Positions 1 through 12,139 of a stretch of DNA of 64,000 nt are shown piece after piece. The DNA lies in NCBI GenBank assembly GCA_019802505.1, contig JAFMOC010000226.1, positions 26,001-90,000 on the forward strand, in the 5' to 3' direction. Below the pieces are notes generated by a model, which was given only the letters and a program-made list of their open reading frames with translations, ran no database searches and was not told the origin of the DNA. This DNA is from Corydoras sp. C115. Lineage: Eukaryota > Chordata > Actinopteri > Siluriformes > Callichthyidae. The position numbers and the translations under genes were made by a program. How positions within the stretch are numbered: position 1 is the first letter of the stretch; every line of letters starts with the position of its first letter.

Positions 1-412
1 TTTGCGCGCTCTGAGAACTGAGATTTGGACGCCAACGAGGCGGCAGATGTCGGCTAATGAAGAACCGGGACATTATCCTTCAGCCGAGAGCATCTAACCT
101 CTTCATCCTGTAATAACAGCCGACAACTTTTGGCATCCGTCCCCTGGCTGGTGCGACGCGTGCGCCTCTGTTGTTCGCTTTGGGATCCGGCAGCAACATT
201 TATGAGAGTCATTTCATACTCGGGAAAGCATGAAGGAGACAGCTGCTGAAAGGCAACCAGGCTTTTACCCTCCAAACAACTTCTGAGATCAAAGATGACG
301 TCACAAACACGAGGCCCCGTACCACCGGACGCTACCTCCACTGCTCCTGCTATCTTCTCCGGTCATTTTTGGTGGGAATTGGAGCTGATCTGATGTTCTG
401 CTGGAGGAACGG

Positions 413-543
413 CTGTTTTATTAGATCTGGGGGACGTGATTAGTGGAGTGGTACATGTTCCTGATTGTTAACGAGGAAATAAAGGGAAGAAAATGGAGAG
501 GAGCTGCAGCAGCCGAACGCTCGGATCTCAGGACGCCAACAAC
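413..543 (+). repeat. unit 1 of a three-copy dispersed ~125-bp repeat
   Basis: Contains the shared blocks TTAGATCTGGGG, GTTCCTGATT, AACGAGGAAATAAAGGG and CGCTCGGATCTCAGGACGCC, seen again at 866-995 and 1405-1533. Between units lie copies of a second repeat, so the whole first 1.5 kb looks like a partially duplicated larger element. Confidence 0.6.
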
Positions 544-549
544 ACTCTG

Positions 550-864
550 CTAATCCTAGCCATTGGTGTTGGACATGTTCATACCAGATTAGAAGTCCAG
601 GTTAACAGCATTTACCTACAGCACCGGTGGAAATTGGGATACTGCTGGGCCAAGGGTTCTAATCCTAGCCATTGGTGGTGGACATGTTCATACCAGATTA
701 GAGGTACAGATTAACAACCTTTACCTACAGTACTGGTGGAAATTGGGATACTGCTGGGCCAAGGTGGAGAGGAGGAAGGCCAAAGAGAGGTCGTGGTGAG
801 GAAGGACATGCAGGTGGCTGGAGTGATGAAGAAGGTTTATTGCCCGGGATAGGACAAGATGGAG
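550..864 (+). mobile_element. two tandem copies of a decayed retroelement-like segment
   Basis: A segment beginning CTAATCCTAGCCATTGG at 550 starts again at 659, a 109-base period. The second copy continues through a stretch whose frames, with shifts, read RPKRG and then KDMQVAGVMKK. This weakly resembles the C-terminal end of non-LTR reverse transcriptases. Frameshifts and stops make it non-functional. Family assignment is tentative. Confidence 0.4.
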
Positions 865-865
865 A

Positions 866-995
866 ATTAGATCTGGGGAAGATGCTCAGTGGAGTGTTAC
901 ACGTTCCTGATTCTTAACGAGGAAATAAAGGGAATAAAACGACGAGGAACCGCAGCAGCCGAACGCTCGGATCTCAGGACGCCAACGGCACTCTG
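866..995 (+). repeat. unit 2 of the ~125-bp repeat
   Basis: Same order of blocks as unit 1 with about ten substitutions. It is followed by a stretch (about 996-1197, with GGATCCTGAAAAGACTTT) that recurs at 4623-4817. Confidence 0.6.
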
Positions 996-1197
996 CTATC
1001 ACTGTAGAACGTGAACTTCTCAACCACTCTGAATGTTCGGATCCTGAAAAGACTTTAAATAAAGAAAAGTGTCAGCTCACATTATAATAAAGAGACTTGT
1101 TTTTACTGATGGATTTACGTTTACGAGGTCAGTCTCGCAAGCTTGCAATCAATATACCAATTCAACACATATACCTACAGTGGGGTTAAATTCAAGG

Positions 1198-1404
1198 TTC
1201 TAATCCTAGCCATTGGTGGTGGACATGTTCATACCAGATTGGAGGTCCAGGTTAACAGCATTTACCTGCAGTACCGGTGGAAATTGGGATACTGCTGGGC
1301 CAAGGTGGAGAGGAGGAAGGCCAAAGAGACGTCGTGGTGAGGAAGGACATTGCAGGTGGTTGGCGTGATGAAGAAGGATTATTGCCAGGGATAGGACAAG
1401 ATGG
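1198..1404 (+). mobile_element. third copy of the retroelement-like segment
   Basis: Carries CTAATCCTAGCCATTGGTGG, then the same downstream order as the copy at 659-864, including the AGGAGGAAGGCCAAAGAGA block. Preceded by CAATTCAACACATATACC and the CTACAGTGGGGTTAAATTC block, also present before the copy at 4818. Confidence 0.45.
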
Positions 1405-1533
1405 ACAATTAGATCTGGGGAAGATGCTCAGTGGAGTCGTTACACGTTCCTGATTCTTAACGAGGAAATAAAGGGAATAAAACGACGAGTAACCGCAGCA
1501 GCCGAACGCTCGGATCTCAGGACGCCAACGGCA
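1405..1533 (+). repeat. unit 3 of the ~125-bp repeat
   Basis: Nearly identical to unit 2, including AAACGACGAG and ending GACGCCAACGGCAC. The close match of units 2 and 3 suggests a duplication more recent than the one that gave unit 1. Confidence 0.6.
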
Positions 1534-1535
1534 CA

Positions 1536-3748
1536 TTGAAAGCGAGTCCTACACCTGTTGTTTTAGTGCGAAAATCAGAAAGTGTTTACACAGGTGGCGT
1601 CTCATCTCAGGCTATAAAAACAAAGGCCTAACAATGCAGTTGGAGGAGCGCAGGAACAATCTGCACTGTGTTTAAAAGTTAAGAAAATAATGACTCAAGG
1701 ATTTCATGGGCGATGGAGGCCAACCATGATGACGCCCAAACATCTCCGCTGGTCTTGAGCAACGTTTCCAGCTCTTTGACGTGAACCCGAGCCCCGGGAG
1801 CTACCACACGCACCGACGATGATGCACTTACGTGACAAATTATCGCTTTTGCAAACATTTAATGTGAATCATAATGGGATTTCTTCAGGTTTACACCTCA
1901 AACTTGTACTGTTTAGCGTTATAGGAGTCTTCTGATGTTCGGAACGTGACATTCGGACATGATTTATTAAACTCAGGACCAGGATTGAGGTCCCGTGACG
2001 TTGATATTTAACTCTTTGAGGTTTCTATTAATATAATAGAAACCTTTATTTATTTTTTCAATTAATATAATAGAAACTTCTATTTCTACAATATTTGGTA
2101 TGTTTTCCACACGGCCACAATACTAATCCAGAGTTTCTGCACATGTTTTGTTTAATTCAGGTGGCTACGTTAAAAATGGACAGTGTGTGAGACATAAAAT
2201 ACACTGAGCCCGAGCTCATGCATCACCTCGGTGCGTAACGCATAATGTTTCATGCTTGGTTACGCACTATAATGAAGGCATTTGGCCCCATGAAGAGATA
2301 AAAGCACCGGGAAAGCTCATTCTCCAACATGGCAGGTCATTAGCTCCACTCTCACCCACTTCAGACTGACAGACTGGATAGGATGAAGCCCCTCCACCAT
2401 GCAGAGACACCGAGACCAGCACATGTCCTGATAGGAAGGTCAGTTTGTTCGGGTGGTAGATGTGGCACATCACCACACTGTCCACCTCCACATGCAACAC
2501 CTCCATCCATTCTGCTTAATGCGTCCGGTTATCACACACACACAGATACAGAATCATGTGACTATCGGAGAAGTTATAAATACACACATCTTACGTTTGT
2601 GTTAACGTATCTCAACTTTAAAAGTCGTCAGTTCTGACGGATCGGACAGCGTCGGCGTCCGTATTTCATCTCCTTCCCTGACGCGGGGTATGTGCCGAGG
2701 TGGTTCACCCTGCACGCGATCGGTTTCATCGGTGGAACGCTGCAGAACGCCGCTGACTCTGACTAATTAGTCTGTCTGCGTCTGGCCCCAGCAGCTCGCC
2801 CTGTTTACTCTCCAAAAATAAGAGCTCGCTCGTAAACATGCTGAGCGCCTGTGAAAATGGAGACACGGCGAGAGACACGGCGAGAGACACGGCTCGTGAG
2901 TTATGAAGACGTCCGGCGAGGTGCCTGCGAACGCAGCATTCGCACCGCAGACCCACCGAGATGAGGCGGCGGCGTTCTCCAGCATTAATCCTAATAGATT
3001 TATCACCGTCTGCTTCCCGCTAATCTCATCATTAGTGTCGCTGTAAAATCTGCACCATTTACACACCAGCATCACGGAACCGCTTCCAGAGCTCAGCTTG
3101 TAGACGTAAAGATTCACGCTGTTCTGTAAACATATCGATCTGCAAGGCTTTCTTCAAGACTTAAGAAATTGTTGCCAGTATTTACGAGGTCAGGCACCGA
3201 TGTTGGGAGAAAGCATGGTGGGGTTTTTATTATCATCGTTCTAGTTCATTTTAAACGAGGTCGATGGGTTTGAGGCCTTTCAAGCACTTCCATTTAAAAC
3301 TTACTGTCATGTTATTTTATAAACCCTGTAAAAGCAAGGGGCCTTCCCCGTTTAAGGCATATAGTTTTTCAAAACACATGACAAGATAATAATTCATTCT
3401 ATTATTATTAATTCTAATAATTAATTCTATGCATTTTTGCTGGTGGGACTGAACGAAAGAATGAATTTAAGAACGAAGAGGTGTGTACCCATACTATTGT
3501 TCCCATCGTAAATCTCGTAAATTTCGTTAAAAGATTCTAGAATCTTTTGTATCGCATGTGGTGCATGAGACAGAAACGAAATTATGACGCCGTTTACCCT
3601 GCTCTATTAAAGTCAAAAGTTAAATTTTAAAAGAAAAGAAGATATAAATATGATATCGATATGTAAAATATAATATAGAATATACAACTATAAACAGCTA
3701 TAAATATATATAATATAGAATAAATAATAAATCTATTAATATAATTTC

Positions 3749-3749
<1 letters not shown>
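1536..3749. other. no gene recognised
   Basis: Mixed-composition DNA without a recognisable gene or family A SINE. The only clear structure is a short GGCGAGAGACAC tandem (about 2867-2895) and, at 3519-3600, a decayed interspersed repeat with CGCATGTGGTGCATGAGACA, related to copies at 37313 and 45296. Confidence 0.5.
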
Positions 3750-3829
<80 letters not shown>

Positions 3830-3835
3830 TATATA
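3750..3835. repeat. compound (AT)n(CA)n microsatellite
   Basis: About 59 bases of alternating AT followed by a 20-base CA run and a short TA tail. A second pure AT run is at 3908-3967. Alternating AT of this length can extrude cruciforms. Confidence 0.95.
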
Positions 3836-3905
3836 ATGTAAAAATAAAAAATATGTAAAATGCAAATATAAATATAACAATATGCAACGTGATATGCAAT
3901 ATAGC

Positions 3906-3907
<2 letters not shown>

Positions 3908-3967
<60 letters not shown>
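3908..3967. repeat. (AT)n microsatellite
   Basis: About 60 bases of uninterrupted alternating AT, 70 bases after the first AT/CA tract. Confidence 0.95.
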
Positions 3968-3969
<2 letters not shown>

Positions 3970-4622
3970 GCAATATTGCAGAAACTATGTATATATAAAA
4001 GGCTTTATATTAATACTTTCTGTCTGAAGCCGTCACGCAGAACTGCTTCTTCCTCATAGAACTAAAATAAAAGTGTCTATTTGAGGGAAGCTGCGCTCCG
4101 CTGCGCCTCATTGAAATGTAATCGATTTTTGGTTCTAAAGGATCGTGGAACGTGACAACAGCTCGGCGTGAGGATATGACAAAATGCAGTTTTGCAGCCA
4201 CTTAAACACAAGCGCAGCGTTTAACGGCTAAAATATGACGGGAGCTCGGACCGCTCGGGCTGGAGTTACAGCTGCAGCCGCGTGAAGGCGAGAGAGGCAC
4301 GTACAGCTGCACCGGCCGGGTATTGACTTACAGACCACACGGAGAGTGGGCACCGCTCTAATTCAACATGACTGCATATCACCCACTCTGCCCGGAACAC
4401 CCGGCCGGGGCGGGAGTTCCGGCGCCCATCACTTTCCATCGACTTGGAATATAAACGAGGGTGAGGGATATATTTTGTGATTGTGCAACGACCTCCGTCC
4501 GTAGACGACATATGGAACGTCCCATTTTGGGCCAAAGACAGTGTACTTCCTGATGGGTTTGTCTGTTGTTCTATCTGAAGGACAGTTAGACCTTCGTGAG
4601 ATAGGGAGGGTGGCCCTTGGGC

Positions 4623-5045
4623 TGCTATCACTGTGGAACTTCTGAACCACTCTGATTGTTTGGATCCTGAAAAGACTTTGAATAAAGTGACGATGTTCCC
4701 TTCTTTTTACTGAAGCAATTACATTTACGAGGTCAGTCCCTGCTGATGGACGAGAGGAAGCTTGCAATTGATACACCAATTCAATACATATACCTACAGT
4801 GGGGTTAAGTTCAAGGTTCTAATCCTAGCCATTGTTGGTGGACCTGTTCATACCAGATTGGAGGTCCAGGTTAACAGCGTTTACCTGCAGTACTGGTAGA
4901 AATTGGGATACTGCTGGGCCAAGGTGGAGAGGAGGAAGGCCAAAGAGAGGTTGTGATGAAGAAGGACATGCGGGTGGTTGGCGTGATGAAGAAGGATTAT
5001 TGCCCGGGATAGGGCAAGATGGAGGTAATGATCTGCCATGAAATA
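4623..5045 (+). mobile_element. fourth copy of the retroelement-like segment with its upstream flank
   Basis: The stretch from TGCTATCACTGTGGAAC through GGATCCTGAAAAGACTTT, AGGAAGCTTGCAATTGATAC and on to ATTGCCCGGGATAGGGCAAG repeats, in order, the sequence at about 1000-1400. It is the most intact copy: with one frameshift it reads RPKRG, then KKDMRVVGVMKKD, then KMEVMIC, a pattern like the C-terminal tail of fish non-LTR reverse transcriptases. It is separated by 3.2 kb from the copies at the left edge. Confidence 0.45.
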
Positions 5046-6574
5046 AGCCAGAAGATTAAAGTTAGGTTGAGCTTGTTTTGTGGCAACTCTTCCTTGGCAG
5101 GCCTTTATTCTTTCATCAAGACCGTGCCCAAGTTTCTAATATATATATATATATATAGTTTATTTTGTAATAAAAAGCAGTTAATGGACCTGAACATGGT
5201 TGTGAATAATGTTATAATGCGAACTGTAATGTAAACTAGCACAAACCATGGGATCCCTACAGCTTTGTTGTTGAAGGTGCAGAACGCCGGTCCAACGCAA
5301 ACACACAGGGCTTTAGATAAACACCCCGAGCCTTCTGCCCTTCCCATAGAGAGCAGATGAACCTAAACACAGCGGGGTTATCTGATCCTCTCAGAGACAC
5401 ACTCCTCTCTTCAGAGAGCATGGAGGACCCGGACACATCTCCTCAACACGGGCTCGGCGGCCGGTGTCCCATTTCCTTCAGACAGATTCAAACACGCCAG
5501 CGTTTCTTTTACGAAATCTCATTTCCACCTTGGCGTGCGCGGACAGGCGGCGTGGCCCCGATCAGGAAGTGTTGCTGAAGGATGTCACATCTTATAACCA
5601 AACCAATGTCAGAGAATTGCCTCTGACTCAGAGCACCGCAGCGTGGATGTTCTCCGGCTTCAGATTTAATAACGGCGGCCGCGTCGGTCCGCGTGCGAGG
5701 GCTTGCTTTTGTTTGGGTTCGCAGATTTGTTCTGTTTCTCTGACTCCGCGGAGGGCAAACCTCAGAAAACTGGCAGGAACTCACGAGGCATTTAAATAGG
5801 AACATGCTGCGTTGGTGTCATTTATTTTGGACGCTTAAACAGTGTAATAACAGATTCGAGCCTTTCCCGGTCGAACCCTTCAGACGGGCTGGGTGCCGTT
5901 CTGCAGACTGACCCTTGCTCTGGTAGCTCAGTCTTGTTGTGATCTTACCCTTGATTGACTTTGGAAAGTGTCAGATAGCACTTGCATTCGGCCGGACCGT
6001 TCCAACTCGCGGGGTGGAAGCGAGCGACTGGTGGGATCAGATATTTCAACTATTCGGGGGAGACGAACCGACAGCTGACAAAGTATTTGTGGTGCTGGAA
6101 ATTCGGTGAACCCTGGGCGGGTCTGCTGTCTTTACTTATCTTAAGCAGAATACTTGGGCAGCCAGTAGATCGGCCGACCAGAAGATATCTTCACCGGGGC
6201 ATCGCGCAATGAGGGCAAGTGACTGCGGACAAGAGCTCGGCCTCGGGTTCGAGTTTTTAGATCCCTACTTGAAAAGAAAAGTGAAAAGTAAGAACGAAAA
6301 TTAAAAATCAGGACAAATTAAGGGATTCATTCATTCTTTGTTTTTTTACTAACAAAATACAATGATGCGCTCAATATAAAGAGAACAATTAAAAGAAAGA
6401 ACTCAAGTGCGGAGTCTAATTCTTTAGTTTTCGTATTATATAAACATCCGAGGACAAACAAAATGAAATAAAGAGTTGAGTTAAAGTGTTCAACTTCTTA
6501 TTGATGACAAACTGAACCAGAATATTCAGCGTAGCAGATTAATACTCATGAACCCTGCTGTGAAATAATGAAAT
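5046..6574. other. no gene recognised
   Basis: Holds a 20-base TA run at about 5138-5157 and otherwise unremarkable unique-looking sequence. Open frames here are short and have no recognisable similarity. Confidence 0.5.
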
Positions 6575-6928
6575 CCAACCATTATCCTGTACTACGGTCC
6601 CCATGCCCATCCAGGGGAGAACGTTTTGGGCGCTGGGCAGATACACCCAGGACAGGATGGCAATCTATCACTGGGCACACACTCACTCACTCACACACAC
6701 ACACATACACACTCTATATGGGGCAATTTGGAGAATTCAATTGACTTGATCCATGTTTTTGGACTGTGGGAGGAAACTGGAGAACCAAGAGGAAACCCAT
6801 GTGGACACGGGGAGAACTTGGAAACTCAGTTGGAAACTCACTTGGAAACACCCAGATTGGGATTCGAACCGGGAATCCCCAGTACCAAGAGGAGAACATG
6901 CTAAACCAGTAAGCCACCGTGCCACCTC
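6575..6928 (-). mobile_element. family A SINE, copy A1
   Basis: Family description: read 5'-3' the element starts GGCGGCACGGTGGCTTAGTGG, has pol III-like A (TGGCTTAGTGG) and B (GGTTCGAATCC) boxes, a body with GTTTCCTCCGGGTTCTCCGG, AAATTGCCCCATATAGAGTG and CCTGTCCTGGGTGTATCTGC, an internal G/C run, and a tail AGATAATG followed by GAATG or GGATG repeats. Full length is about 340 bases. This copy is nearly full length on the minus strand with a degraded tail and small duplications in the B-box half. Confidence 0.9.
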
Positions 6929-8534
6929 GACTGATTAAGTCGTTAATTCTGGTACCGTTTGAAAAATAAAAAAAATAAAATGAAGTGAGACGTTTTCCAT
7001 TCCCAACTGATGTCCAAAGAGAACCGAGAATCTTCACTCTCACTCTCTATAGACATCTAAACATTCAAATTAATTTATGAACACACTAACGGTGCTTCGG
7101 TTCGTTCAGATTGATCTCGTGATGCCAAATGTTTGTCTCCTCATCAATAACAAATCTTTTTTTAGTGCTGACCGGCGACGCATAGTTACCGCGTGGGTTT
7201 TTGGCAGCGGTGTAATTAATGACGGGCGCTCGCCGGGCTCGGCGTTGTAACTCTATCTCGGCTGTGACAGTGCTATTCCTATCTTTTCGTTACCGAGGGC
7301 GCCGGCCGAGAGAATGTAAACTGCGGGACGTGACGTGCTCTTTCTGATGAGTTTATTTGAGGACACGTTCACGTTCGTCTGATTAAGTCCTGGAAGCTAC
7401 GCCTTCATTCATCTCCAGCCTTCGGTTTGGGACAGTGACAGAACCAAAGGGGACCTTTCGTCAACGCTCCGCGGTCTTCCTATTGTGATTTAAAAGCAGT
7501 GAGACCCAACAGCAGGAAATGAGGCGTGCAGAGTGTTTGTTTTTGGTTGGTTTGGTAACATTTAGTTGGATTTCGGAACATTAGGGGACGTCCACGGCCT
7601 TCCTCAATTAACACAATATAAATAAATAACGCCTATATCATATGAACTTCATTCATTATCTTCCGCTTTATCCTATATTAGGGTCGCAGGGGGGTTTCCC
7701 ATGGCCATCCAGGGGAGAACATTTCGGGCACTGGGCAGATACACCCAGGACAGTGGGGCAATCTATCGCTGGGCACACACTCACTCACACACACTCTATA
7801 TGGGTCAATTTGGAGAACTCAGTTGACTTGATCCATGTTTTTGGACTGTGGGAGGAAACCAGAGAACCCGGAGAAAACCCACGGGGAGAACATGGAAACT
7901 CGATTTGAACCGGGAATCCCCAGCGCTGAGAGGAGACCGTGCTAAACCATTAAACCACCGTGCCGCCCTAATGATATCCTATTAAATTAAATAAATAAAA
8001 TAAAATATAAAATAATTTAATAATAAAATTAAATATAAAATAATCACCTGTTTTAAGCTCCAAACTTCATCCATTTATATCATCACCTACCTTCCCACCT
8101 GATGACTATCCCGGCTACAATCTTTTTATAGTGTTTCCTAACATGCTAAACATAGGAAATGATTCCAGAGGTGGGGTGGGGGTGGGGGGTGGGGGGAGTC
8201 TTAAAACTGTGTACTCATTCAGCTTTGCATGGTGGTGCGATTTGGGGGGCAGCCAGGGAATTTGTGAGTGATGCTAAGTCGGGAACCGCAGTAAATCAGT
8301 CAACACGTTTATTAAAACTGACTCCGGCATTAACGAAACAGAATGCGTCCTCTTAAACGAGCGTCTTCATGTCCTCCGTGCGCAGAGTCAGTTAATGTTT
8401 TACTCTCCATCGCGCCCGTATGCTCAGTCCCGCGTTCGGGGTGTATAGCTGTACACACACTGCATACTCCGCATCGTGTAACCTATTTTAATTATTCTGT
8501 TTTTCCATTGCCCTTGAAGTTCCCTCTCGTGTAA
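6929..8534. other. no gene recognised outside copy A2
   Basis: 6929-7648 and 7969-8534 are unique-looking sequence, with AT-rich DNA near 7975-8045 and a G-rich patch at 8171-8200. No coding similarity seen. Confidence 0.5.
7649..7968 (-). mobile_element. family A SINE, copy A2
   Basis: Nearly full length, minus strand, from the tail CATTCATTATCTTCCGC to the head ACCACCGTGCCGCCC. A deletion removes part of the segment between the GTTTCC block and the B box. Confidence 0.92.
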
Positions 8535-8559
8535 CCCCCCCCCCCCCCCCCCCCCCCCC
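8535..8559 (+). repeat. poly-C run (25 bases)
   Basis: Uninterrupted cytosines, 90 bases before the much longer C tract. Confidence 0.95.
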
Positions 8560-8650
8560 GGAGGTTTGGGACCCGTTTGTAAGGCAGCCCTGTGGTCCTG
8601 GAAACCCCGACGGTGTAAAACAGGAGAGGTCCGTGGGGACGAGATCTCTG

Positions 8651-8664
8651 CCTCCCCCCCCCCC

Positions 8665-8708
<44 letters not shown>

Positions 8709-8828
8709 ATCCCCCCCCCCCCCCCCCCCCCCCCCACCCCCCACCCCCCCCCCCCCCCCCCCCCCCCCCTCCCTCCCCCCCCCCCCCCCCCCCCCCCCCA
8801 CCCACCCCCTACTTTATCCGCCCCCCCC
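8651..8828 (+). repeat. long C-rich tract (about 180 bases)
   Basis: Almost pure cytosine with rare T and A interruptions and one short break around 8810-8820. The complementary strand is a G tract able to form quadruplexes. Homopolymers this long are hard to sequence, so the exact length is doubtful. Confidence 0.9.
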
Positions 8829-9252
8829 TTAGATTGGGTTTCAGCGGCGGCGCTCACGATCGGGCTTCAGGAAACGGTCTCTGACGGACGGAGGTGCGGT
8901 GGCTCCCGTCCGCTGGGCGTTCTGTCGCGTCCGTGGGGAGCTCTGACGAAAAAAACACGAAAACACACGGAGGCACAGGATGTGCAGAGAATAGAGAATG
9001 GTCAATGTCACGGGAACTGGCGCTGGTACAAATGTGTTCCGCTGACATTGTATATGAACCATACGGCGCATTCAGCCGAGGAGGAGGAGGACGAGGAGGA
9101 GGAGGAGAAGGAGGTCATTGTGTCAGTTTTCCTCTGATTCACTCGACTGTGTCCTTGCGTGTCGTTTGGTCCAGGTGCACGAGGACGACGAGGTCAAGGC
9201 TCGTTTTTCTTATGGATTTGTTTACATTTTATACAAATAATTAAAAGCACCA

Positions 9253-9520
9253 GGGCGGCACGGTGGCTTAGTGGTTGGCATGTTCTCCTCTCAGCGCTGG
9301 GGATTCCCTGTTCGAATCCCAATCTGGGTGTTCCATGTTCTCCCCGTGTCCACATGGGTTTCCTCCGGGTTCTCTGGTTTCCATCCACAGTCCAAAAAAC
9401 ATGGGGCAATTTTGAGAATTTAATTGACCTTGATCCATATTTTTGCACTGTGGAAGGAAAGCACTCCGGAGAACCCGGAGGAAACCCACGCCGACACGGG
9501 GAGAACCCGCTCAGCCATCC
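9253..9520. mobile_element. family A SINE, copy A3, inverted chimera
   Basis: Starts in plus orientation with the head, A box, B box and GTTTCCTCCGGGTTCTC, reaches CCAAAAAACATGG near 9402, then switches to minus orientation (GGGGCAATTTTGAGAATT, CTGTGGAAGGAAA, GACACGGGGAGAAC). The two arms can pair as a hairpin. There is no 3' tail on either side. Confidence 0.8.
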
Positions 9521-9663
9521 TGACGGAGCAGGGACATGTATTTATTTATTCTTTTAATAAATTCTAACACGTCTATTAGACACACAGTGCAAATAAATAC
9601 ATTTCTCGTTAACTATTTTGCAGTTTATAATTAATTCAGTTTAATATCTAAACAATTTCAAGG

Positions 9664-9830
9664 TGCCCCCTATGGATCAGCTACCACTGATGTGGATGAT
9701 CCTGATTGGCCCACACTGAGCCCTCACTTCAATCCCATCGAACAGTTTCGGGACGATCTTCAATCGTCTCGCAGAACAGCGGAAACAAACTTAGCGTCCA
9801 TACCCTTACCTCCTAATCGTCATGGGAACC
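9664..9830 (+). pseudogene. Tc1-like transposase fragment (C-terminal)
   Basis: The plus-strand frame reads DDPDWPTLSPHFNPIEQFRD, matching the DWPAQSPDLNPIE-type block around the last catalytic acid of Tc1/mariner transposases. Nothing upstream or downstream extends it. A dead fragment. Confidence 0.8.
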
Positions 9831-9859
9831 GTTCCTTGGGATTCCCATCAAAATTCAGG

Positions 9860-10755
9860 CTGAATGTGAAGGCGGGGGGGTAGGTGTGTGTGTGTGTGGG
9901 GGGGGTACTGTTAGTTCCTCCCTGCGTGTTTCACCCTGGAGGTGCTAATGACCCGGGAACCCTTACACTAACGTTATGCTCTTTCCTGCCCCCCGTGTTC
10001 CACTCGCTCTTTCTCTCACCCCCCCCCCCCCCTGATGATTTTACCACTCGTGCCACCGCCGGTTCTCCTGACAGAGCGAGCACTGTTCTAGCGTCTGCGT
10101 AAATCATCACCGCGGCAAATGGTTCGGAGCTTTTCACCTAAACACATGTAGAGGAGTCAGAAACGATTCGCTTTCCTGCGGTGCATTGTGGCAACAGGTG
10201 AAGTTCCCCGCCGCAGCTCGGGTTCGAGGCGTCCTCTACATGTGCCGCCATCGCGATGTATTTCGATTGAAGGCTGCATCATGAGCGGAGCTGCAATACG
10301 AACACATGTGCACCAAATCAGTCCAAGTGTAAAAAGTCACCCCCGTTAACTGCTGCCACCTGTGGACAATACAGCTGGAGGGGGGGGGGTAACCAGAACT
10401 CCCCCCCCCCCCCCCCCCCTTCCTCTTTAAGCAGCTCATTCGCTCATAATTTAAAAACTCTGTGAAATTCGTACCTGGGGACTTGGTTTCCGTCTCCCGA
10501 GGCGCACCGACTTCTGAAGAGTGTAAATTTGTCCAGTGAACGTTTGACCCCTCTGCGTTTCAACCGCCGAGTTTCTGGGTTTTGTACAGAATCACAGGGA
10601 GGGAGAACATGCAAATTCTACACCAAAAGGTCCTTGGGTTGCCTTATCTGAGAATCAAACCCGGGACGTCGATGCTCTGAGGGAATAATCTATAACCATA
10701 ATAGATTCATTATTTAATTTAATGCTGATTAGGATTGCCGGGGGGTTCTTATAGA
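9860..10755. other. no gene; G/C homopolymers and an old repeat relic
   Basis: Contains G runs near 9873 and 9900, C runs at 10019-10032 and 10401-10419, and a G run at 10380-10389 that could pair with the latter across an 11-base loop. At 10595-10685 a decayed relic of a family A relative (GGGAGAACATGCAAATTCTA, then AATCAAACCCGGGAC) is visible. Confidence 0.55.
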
Positions 10756-11162
10756 GCAAGATAATATAACAAAAAAATAATATATAAAACCAATATAACA
10801 AAAAACCGTACAGAGTAATAAAACAATGTAACAAAAAATATTATAGAGTAATAAAAAATAATATATAAAAATAATATAACAAAAAAATAGTATAGAGTAA
10901 TAAAAAAATAATATATAAAAAATAATATAAAAAAAATAGTATAGAGTAATAAAACATAATGTAACAAAAATATTATAGAGTAATAAAAAATAATATATAA
11001 AAATAATAACAAAAAAAAATGTTTAGAGTAATAAAAAAATAATATCACAATAAATAGTATAGAGTAATAAAAAATAATATATAAAAATAATATAACAAAA
11101 ATTGTATAGAGTAATAAAAAAATAACATGAAAATAAAATGATAAAAAAATAGTATAGAGTGA
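10756..11162. repeat. AT-rich minisatellite built on a TATAGAGTAATAAAA unit
   Basis: The motif TAGAGTAATAAAA recurs about eight times at roughly 35-60 base spacing, separated by AATAATATATAAAAATAATA blocks. Units vary in length. It yields long spurious Phe/Leu/Tyr-rich frames on the minus strand. Confidence 0.85.
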
Positions 11163-11312
11163 AAAATGTGAAGGATAGCTCATCATTCCTCGTCATCTGG
11201 ACATTGTGTTAACCTTTACTCTGACCAACTGCATCCACTTTAACACTTTTCATCGAGCTTCATTCCTTATTCCATGTGTTTTTTCAATCTTTACCTCCCC
11301 ACACACACTCTG

Positions 11313-11324
11313 CACACACACACA

Positions 11325-11354
<30 letters not shown>
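11313..11354. repeat. (CA)n microsatellite
   Basis: About 42 bases of CA with one T interruption. Confidence 0.95.
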
Positions 11355-11355
<1 letters not shown>

Positions 11356-11518
11356 TGTTGAAACAGCCTGCAGGTTGGATGTGTTCATTAGGAGACTGCA
11401 GAGTGATGATCTGAGTGACAGATCAATCAGGATTATTGTTTTAACAGATTCACATCCTTTTTATCTTTTATTTTCCGGACTTGCGTAATCACCGTTGTGT
11501 TGCGCAGCGTGTCTGACA

Positions 11519-11569
<51 letters not shown>
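11519..11569. repeat. (CA)n microsatellite
   Basis: About 51 bases of uninterrupted CA. Confidence 0.95.
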
Positions 11570-11571
<2 letters not shown>

Positions 11572-12139
11572 ACGACACGGTTGACTCAGCCACCCACCGA
11601 AGCGCCACACCCGGCCGGGTCCGTCCGTTGCTCTATCTCTGTCTTCCTGCTGTCCTGGCGGCTCATTTCCACCGAATTTCCATTGTGCGGCCTTCGCCCT
11701 CTTCCCCTCGCGGCGGCTTCGTCCGATGACGCGGCTTCCCGTCCCGGCCCCGCTCACGGACTGCCTTACCAGAAGGGTTCGGGAGTTAACGGCATGGCCG
11801 AGGCTCCTGGGAGTTTCCATGTGACCTTGCAGCGCCGTGTGTTTTGCAGTGCGGTGGACGTTACGTTATCTAGATTGCTGTCGGGGGTCAACGAGGGGGG
11901 GGGGGGGAGGGTGTAGCTCTCGACCTTCAACGACTACAACGGACGAACGTGAAGCACTAAAGTCCCGTAACAGGAAGTCGGAGGTGTAAGTGTGAACCTG
12001 GATTACGCATACTACTTCCTGCCACTTCCTGAAACAGGAGGACGTCCTGAGTTCGTGGTCGTATTTTGGAGGACGACGCTTTGAACGTCGTGGGAAGGTT
12101 CCACGGTGTCCCTCTGTGCACAACGCAGGGACGATGGAA

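Noticed and set aside
8424..8884. Poly-glycine and poly-proline open frames
   Set aside because: They are translations of the C-rich homopolymer in all frames; no codon structure or neighbouring exons.
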